Assembly: GCA_910584595.1 (NCBI GenBank)
Contig: CAJUBQ010000129.1
Coordinates: 1-11,260 of the forward strand
Length of the DNA: 11,260 nucleotides
Direction of reading: 5' to 3'
Origin: an uncultured Eubacterium sp.
GTDB taxonomy: Bacteria > Bacillota > Clostridia > Lachnospirales > Lachnospiraceae
Made by a program: the position numbers and the translations under genes. Of this stretch, positions 7,579 through 11,260 are shown in pieces. The notes below the pieces were generated by a model. That model worked only from the letters and a program-made list of their open reading frames with translations. It did no database searches and was not told the DNA's origin. The number at the start of each line of letters is the position of its first letter. Position 1 is the first letter of the stretch.

Positions 7579-7734
7579 TCGGAGTTATCCCGACTTTTTG
7601 ATTATCCCGACCATTTCCGGAAAAGCGGATAACTACGGGCTTTTGCTCAAAAAAGGTCGGGATAACTTTTTCATAAAAGGCAGATATCCGACTGCCCGGA
7701 TGCAGATACTTTTGCGCAAAAAGTCATGATAACT
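7579..7734 (+). repeat. Left inverted repeat of the RIT element
   Basis: This 156-base segment matches the reverse complement of 11056-11211 without gaps at about 143 of 156 positions by eye. The outer 107 bases differ at only two positions, and the inner third carries most of the changes. It contains several copies of a core ATCCCGAC: forward at 7583-7594 and 7601-7612, reversed at 7655-7667, and a damaged reversed copy at 7721-7734. The forward copy at 7583-7594 and the reversed copy at 7656-7667 are exact 12-base complements, so the repeat can itself fold. These copies are probable recombinase binding sites. Confidence 0.93.
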
Positions 7735-7760
7735 TTTCCCGGTATTCTGTTTTCTCCGAA

Positions 7761-7787
7761 TAAATATTTAGCAGGAAAATTTTCCTG
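7761..7787. promoter_or_regulatory. Adjacent palindromes upstream of the first recombinase gene
   Basis: Two perfect palindromes sit side by side between the left repeat and the ribosome binding site: a 10-base one at 7761-7770 (TAAATATTTA) and a 16-base one at 7772-7787 (CAGGAAAATTTTCCTG). Being only about 30-50 bases before the ATG at 7814, they could be an operator or overlap the promoter. I cannot place a convincing -35/-10 pair. The symmetry is certain, the function is not. Confidence 0.4.
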
Positions 7788-7813
7788 ACTTTTTATTTAA
7801 GGAGATGTTGCCT

Positions 7814-9046
7814 ATGACAAAGCAAACATTATCTGTAACTGAAATGTTTTCCAGCATTATGGAACTGCTGGAACAGGCCGGCTATGCAAAGCATACCCTG
7901 TGGGGAAATATGTACGGCTCTATCAGGAGCGTTGTCAGTTTCTACCACGAAAAAGGCATCTGTGATTATGATCCGGCTGTCACGCTTGAATTCCTTCAGA
8001 CAGTTGAGCGGCGCTACCGGGATGGCGAAATCTGCCGGGAATACTATAATGCCCAGAAGCGTGCTGCCAGAAAATTTGAAATGTTCCATGCAACAGGAAC
8101 CCTCACATGGGAGTGCACAAAAAGGACATCCAGGTACCAGCTTAACGAGGAGTACAGCCGCCTGCTGGATGCCTTCCTTTCCCACGAAAATACCAAATGG
8201 GATTTTGCCTGGGCAGTGCGGCGCTATCTCTCATTCTTTCAGGAAAAAGGGATTCCTTCACTGGACAGGGCTTCCATAAACGATTCACGGGAGTTTGTCA
8301 TCGGTGCCGCCGCTTCCATGGCGGCGGGCAGCCTGCATAACCTTCTGTGCTATGTGCGCCAGTTCCATATATTTTTAAAAGATTCTGGTGAAAAGGCTCC
8401 TGACTGCATATCCCTGTTTTCATACCATGTGCCGCGGAAGATGCCAGTGAGGGGTTATGTATCTGATGAAGAACTTACCGCCATCATAGGCCAGGTAGAT
8501 ACATCCACTTCCATGGGAAAGCGTGATAAGGGGATCATAATGCTTGGGGCTACCACCGGGCTGCGGGCGGTGGATATCGCCAGGCTGAAACTGACGGATA
8601 TCGACTGGATCAGGGAAGAAATCCATGTGATGCAGAGCAAGACCGGGGGCATGCTCTACCTCCCCCTCCTGCCGGAAGCCGGGGAAAGCATAAAGGACTA
8701 TATCCTGAATGGACGCCCCGATTCTGATGCGCCTGAAATATTCCTGCGTGAGAAAGCCCCGTTTGTTCCCATGGCAAGCGGAGTTGGCATAGGATACATG
8801 TTTGACTGCTACTGTAAAAAAGCGGGGATTGACCGGAAGCCTTTTGACGGGAAAGGGTTCCATGGCCTGCGCCGCCGGCTGGCGAGGAACATGCTGGTTT
8901 CCGGCACCCCCGTCACCACTATTGCGCAGGTTCTCGGACACCAAAACCTTGACACTGCCAAACAGTATCTGTCGCTGGACAGCCAGAACCTGAAGACGTG
9001 CGCGTTGGATTTTTCCTGCGTTCCGCTGGAAAGGAGGTTCCCATGA
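7814..9046 (+). CDS. ritA: Tyrosine recombinase, first gene of the RIT element (RitA)
   Basis: A 410-residue site-specific recombinase that would cut and join the element ends through a covalent tyrosine-DNA link. The catalytic set is complete: Arg251 in TTGLRAVDIARL, Lys276 in QSKTG, His350 and Arg353 in HGLRRRL, His376 in LGHQN and nucleophile Tyr385 in AKQYLSLD. A core-binding SAM-like domain spans about 113-205. The first 100 residues look like a further helical domain of similar style, which makes this the longest of the three. The ATG at 7805 directly touches the AAGGAG site (7799-7804); the ATG at 7814 has nine bases of spacing and is preferred. The stop overlaps the next start by ATGA, so translation is coupled. 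Confidence 0.88.
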   Translation: MTKQTLSVTEMFSSIMELLEQAGYAKHTLWGNMYGSIRSVVSFYHEKGICDYDPAVTLEFLQTVERRYRDGEICREYYNAQKRAARKFEMFHATGTLTWECTKRTSRYQLNEEYSRLLDAFLSHENTKWDFAWAVRRYLSFFQEKGIPSLDRASINDSREFVIGAAASMAAGSLHNLLCYVRQFHIFLKDSGEKAPDCISLFSYHVPRKMPVRGYVSDEELTAIIGQVDTSTSMGKRDKGIIMLGATTGLRAVDIARLKLTDIDWIREEIHVMQSKTGGMLYLPLLPEAGESIKDYILNGRPDSDAPEIFLREKAPFVPMASGVGIGYMFDCYCKKAGIDRKPFDGKGFHGLRRRLARNMLVSGTPVTTIAQVLGHQNLDTAKQYLSLDSQNLKTCALDFSCVPLERRFP

Positions 9047-10017
9047 GCAGCTGTTTAAAAAGCGGGCTTGCCCCTGCAATCAGGTCAATGATTGATTACA
9101 AAGTTTCCCTGGGCTATGAGGAATCCACTTATCTGCCCAGGAGCCACAGTCTGGACCGGTACTGCACAGAGCACTTCCCTGATGAAACCTCCCTTACGAG
9201 GGAGGTCGTGACCGGATGGCTGGAACGGCATCCGGGGGAATCTATTGGGTATTTCCATTCCCGTGCTGGTTATGCAAGGGGGCTTGGGAAGTATCTCGCT
9301 TCCATGGGAATCCCCGCCTTCATACTGCCGGAAAAGTTCACATCAGGGCGCAGCTGCTTCCTGCCATATATTTTTACTGACAGCGAACTGAAAGCGCTTT
9401 TCCATGTGATAGACGCACAGGGCGGCAAAGAAAACTCCCTGCAGCCGTTCCTTCTCTCCACCGTATTCCGGCTGATCTATACCTGCGGCCTGCGCCCGAA
9501 CGAGGGGCGGATGCTGAAAAGGGAATCCGTCAACCTTGCGACCGGGGAAATCCTTATCACGGAAACAAAAGGCCATAAGGAGCGGATTGTTGTCATGTCC
9601 GATGACATGACGGAACTGGCGGCATCCTATGCCCGGCTGCGTGATGCGGCTTACCCTGACAGCCCGTATTTCTTCCCTGACTGGAACGGGAACTCTTATT
9701 CATCCCCGTGGATGCAGAATAAATTCAAGGCATTTTTTGCCGCTGCAAATCCCGGTGTCGATCCGGACATGCTCCCACCAGTCAGGATATATGACCTGCG
9801 CCACCGCTTTGCCTCCGCAGCACTGGGACGCTGGCTTGACAACGGGGAAAATCTTTTCAACAGGCTGCCTTACCTGCGGGCATACATGGGGCATAAGGAA
9901 CTGTCCGCAACCGTGTACTATATCCATCTCCTTCCGGAAAACCTCGTAAAGTCGGCCGGTATAGACTGGGATTCCTTAAGACAGATGATACCGGAGGTGG
10001 AACTATGGGACGAATAA
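9043..10017 (+). CDS. ritB: Tyrosine recombinase, second gene of the RIT element (RitB)
   Basis: A 324-residue tyrosine recombinase. The catalytic residues visible are Arg151 in TCGLRPNEGRML, Lys176 in TETKGHKERIV, Arg253 in YDLRHRFAS, His284 in YMGHKE and the probable nucleophile Tyr293 in VYYIHL (Tyr292 is adjacent). The first histidine of the usual HxxR box is replaced by Tyr250. That position varies in the family, so activity is not excluded. The N-terminal 100 residues form the core-binding domain. A longer reading frame begins at 8998, but the AAGGAGG site at 9031-9037 lies five bases before the ATG at 9043, which fixes the start. It overlaps the first gene by four bases and the third by 13. 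Confidence 0.88.
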   Translation: MSSCLKSGLAPAIRSMIDYKVSLGYEESTYLPRSHSLDRYCTEHFPDETSLTREVVTGWLERHPGESIGYFHSRAGYARGLGKYLASMGIPAFILPEKFTSGRSCFLPYIFTDSELKALFHVIDAQGGKENSLQPFLLSTVFRLIYTCGLRPNEGRMLKRESVNLATGEILITETKGHKERIVVMSDDMTELAASYARLRDAAYPDSPYFFPDWNGNSYSSPWMQNKFKAFFAAANPGVDPDMLPPVRIYDLRHRFASAALGRWLDNGENLFNRLPYLRAYMGHKELSATVYYIHLLPENLVKSAGIDWDSLRQMIPEVELWDE

Positions 10018-11048
10018 AAGATGAAGCATTTTTCCAGATGGTGCATGACTACCTGAAAATCTATCTTCCCAACCAGATGTGCGCCAGCAGCAATACGGTC
10101 AGGGCATATCGCACAGCGCTCGACCAGCTCATTGGGTATGCGGCTTCAGCCAGCGGTATTTCCATCAGTGAAGTCACCTTTGGCCTTCTGGACAGCGGCA
10201 TGGTCAGCGGTTACCTTGACTGGCTTGTTGCAGAGAAAGGATGCTCCGCATCCACAAGGAACCATCGTTTTGCCTGTATCCGTTCTTTTTTCCGTTACGC
10301 AGCGGCAGCCAATCCGGAAAATATCGTCCTGCAGGCGGGGCTTGACAGGATTCCCCGGCAGAAGCAGGAAAAATTTTCAGGCGTGGACTATATGAGCGAA
10401 ACCGCAGTAAAAGCCCTGCTGGAACAGCCTGACACAAAAACACGCCGCGGGGTAAGGGATCAGTTTTTTATGATCCTCATGTATGACAGTGCCGCACGCA
10501 TACAGGAAATGCTGGATCTGCGGGTCTGTGATATACGTCTTGGGAACACGCCGACAGCGGTGCTGAAAGGGAAAGGTTCCAAAATACGCAGTGTCCCGCT
10601 GATGCCGGAAACGATAAACCATTTCCGGAATTATATGAAGCTGTTCCATCCGGACGGGCAGATGCATTCACAGCAGCCGCTTTTTTATGTGGAACAGTGC
10701 GGCGCAAGGCATCCCATGTCAGATGACAATGCCAGGAAGTTTCTCCGGCGGTATGGGGCATCAGCAAGGAGGAACTGCCCTGAAGTCCCGGAAAATGTGC
10801 ATCCGCATCTCTGGAGACACAGCCGGGCGATGCATCTTTACCAGCACGGCATGGCCCTTTCGCTGATATCCCAGTGGCTTGGGCATTCCAATCTCGAAAC
10901 CACCCTGGTCTACGCTTATGCGGATACCGAGCAGAAACGGAGGGCGATCGAAAAATCCATGGGGCGTGATGTGATCGCTGGGGTTGACCTGCCAAAGTAC
11001 AGCGTCAGCGATGAGGAAGTTTTGAAAAAGCTGTATGGACTGAAATAG
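10005..11048 (+). CDS. ritC: Tyrosine recombinase, third gene of the RIT element (RitC)
   Basis: A 347-residue recombinase closest in style to XerC/XerD. An N-terminal core-binding domain (about 8-105, with STRNHRFACIRSFFRYA) precedes a catalytic domain with Arg165 in DSAARIQEML, Lys190 in LKGKGSKIRSVPL, His268 and Arg271 in HLWRHS, His294 in WLGHSN and nucleophile Tyr303 in TTLVYAYAD. All six residues are present. GGAGGTGG at 9993-10000 precedes the ATG, which lies inside the end of the second gene (13-base overlap), so the three proteins are probably made in fixed proportion from one message. The stop is eight bases from the right inverted repeat. Confidence 0.9.
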   Translation: MGRIKDEAFFQMVHDYLKIYLPNQMCASSNTVRAYRTALDQLIGYAASASGISISEVTFGLLDSGMVSGYLDWLVAEKGCSASTRNHRFACIRSFFRYAAAANPENIVLQAGLDRIPRQKQEKFSGVDYMSETAVKALLEQPDTKTRRGVRDQFFMILMYDSAARIQEMLDLRVCDIRLGNTPTAVLKGKGSKIRSVPLMPETINHFRNYMKLFHPDGQMHSQQPLFYVEQCGARHPMSDDNARKFLRRYGASARRNCPEVPENVHPHLWRHSRAMHLYQHGMALSLISQWLGHSNLETTLVYAYADTEQKRRAIEKSMGRDVIAGVDLPKYSVSDEEVLKKLYGLK

Positions 11049-11055
11049 CGTCCAT

Positions 11056-11211
11056 AATTATCCCGACTTTTTGCGTCAAAACATCTGCATTCGGGCGGTC
11101 AAATATCTGCCTTTTATGAAAAAGTTATCCCGACCTTTTTTGAGCAAAAGCCCGTAGTTATCTGCTTTTCCGGAAATGGTCGGGATAATCAAAAAGTCGG
11201 GATAACTACGA
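11056..11211 (-). repeat. Right inverted repeat of the RIT element
   Basis: The reverse complement of the left repeat. It begins eight bases after the stop codon of the third recombinase gene, so the element carries nothing else at this end. Motif copies lie at 11196-11207, 11178-11189, 11123-11135 and 11056-11069. The innermost copy keeps the full TTATCCCGACTT core here, while its left-end partner has changed to a CATGAT form, so the two ends are not equivalent at that site. Confidence 0.93.
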
Positions 11212-11260
11212 AAGTTCTTCCTACTACCTACAACACCGGGAATGTCTGATTTGGCGGATT

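Larger units (their letters stand above)
7579..11211 (+). mobile_element. RIT (recombinase-in-trio) element, apparently complete
   Basis: Three different tyrosine recombinase genes run in the same direction with overlapping ends, enclosed by long inverted repeats at 7579-7734 and 11056-11211. The total is about 3.63 kb. This matches the described RIT elements, which carry three recombinases and no cargo. All three reading frames are intact and both ends are present, so it may be active. The exact outer ends are uncertain by a few bases: continuous matching begins at 7583 and 11207, with TCG/CGA also shared just outside. No clear target duplication is visible. The coding DNA is richer in G and C than the pst operon, suggesting transfer from another source. 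Confidence 0.88.

Noticed and set aside
7571..7582. Target site duplication flanking the RIT element
   Set aside because: The bases outside the left end (ATTGACAATC) and the right end (AAAGTTCTTC) do not form a direct repeat beyond chance, so no duplication is claimed.
7439..7729. A 96-codon + strand frame between mobC and ritA
   Set aside because: It covers the hairpin cluster and the left inverted repeat; the composition follows those repeats and there is no ribosome binding site or family resemblance.
7579..7734. A CRISPR-like array from the repeated ATCCCGAC units
   Set aside because: The copies are short, occur in both orientations, have irregular spacing, and are mirrored at the other end of the element. 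They fit recombinase sites, not CRISPR repeats.
7814..11048. A Tn554-type transposon (tnpA, tnpB, tnpC)
   Set aside because: Tn554 has two recombinases plus a small non-recombinase TnpC and lacks long terminal inverted repeats. Here all three proteins carry the tyrosine recombinase catalytic residues and the ends are long inverted repeats.

Overview
The window looks like the genome of a Gram-positive anaerobe of the class Clostridia, probably a gut-type Lachnospiraceae or close relative. This is inferred from the AGGAG-type ribosome binding sites, the AT-rich intergenic DNA, the gene order pstS-pstC-pstA-pstB-phoU followed directly by a PhoP/PhoR-type two-component pair, and a MobC of the kind found in Firmicute conjugative elements. 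No ribosomal RNA or other taxonomic marker is present, so the assignment is an inference.

Positions 1-6716 hold a complete phosphate-starvation module on the + strand. A PhoP-type promoter (74-128) precedes a lipoprotein phosphate-binding protein (pstS), two permease subunits (pstC, pstA), the ATPase (pstB), the negative regulator phoU, the response regulator (phoP/phoB type) and the sensor kinase (phoR). From pstA onward, neighbouring genes overlap, abut, or nearly abut, so this reads as one operon that both imports phosphate and senses its supply. Positions 1-73 show no convincing gene. Just after phoR lies a second set of Pho-box-like repeats with the same spacing as the first (6551-6605). 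A strong terminator follows it closely, which leaves room only for a short RNA of about 105 nt or for the start of a gene that has been lost.

Positions 6717-7578 are a junction with mobile DNA. They hold a large orphan hairpin (6808-6857), a mobC relaxosome gene on the - strand (6970-7311) with no relaxase gene after it, and, upstream of mobC, a cluster of hairpins that may be an origin of transfer. This looks like a fragment of an integrative or mobilizable element.

Positions 7579-11211 form a self-contained element of about 3.63 kb. Three different tyrosine recombinase genes lie in tandem with translational overlaps, bounded by 156-bp inverted repeats that are about 92% identical. This is the layout of a RIT (recombinase-in-trio) element, and it appears intact. 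Its coding DNA is visibly richer in G and C than the pst operon, which suggests a separate origin. Only 49 bases follow the element, too few to identify what it interrupted.
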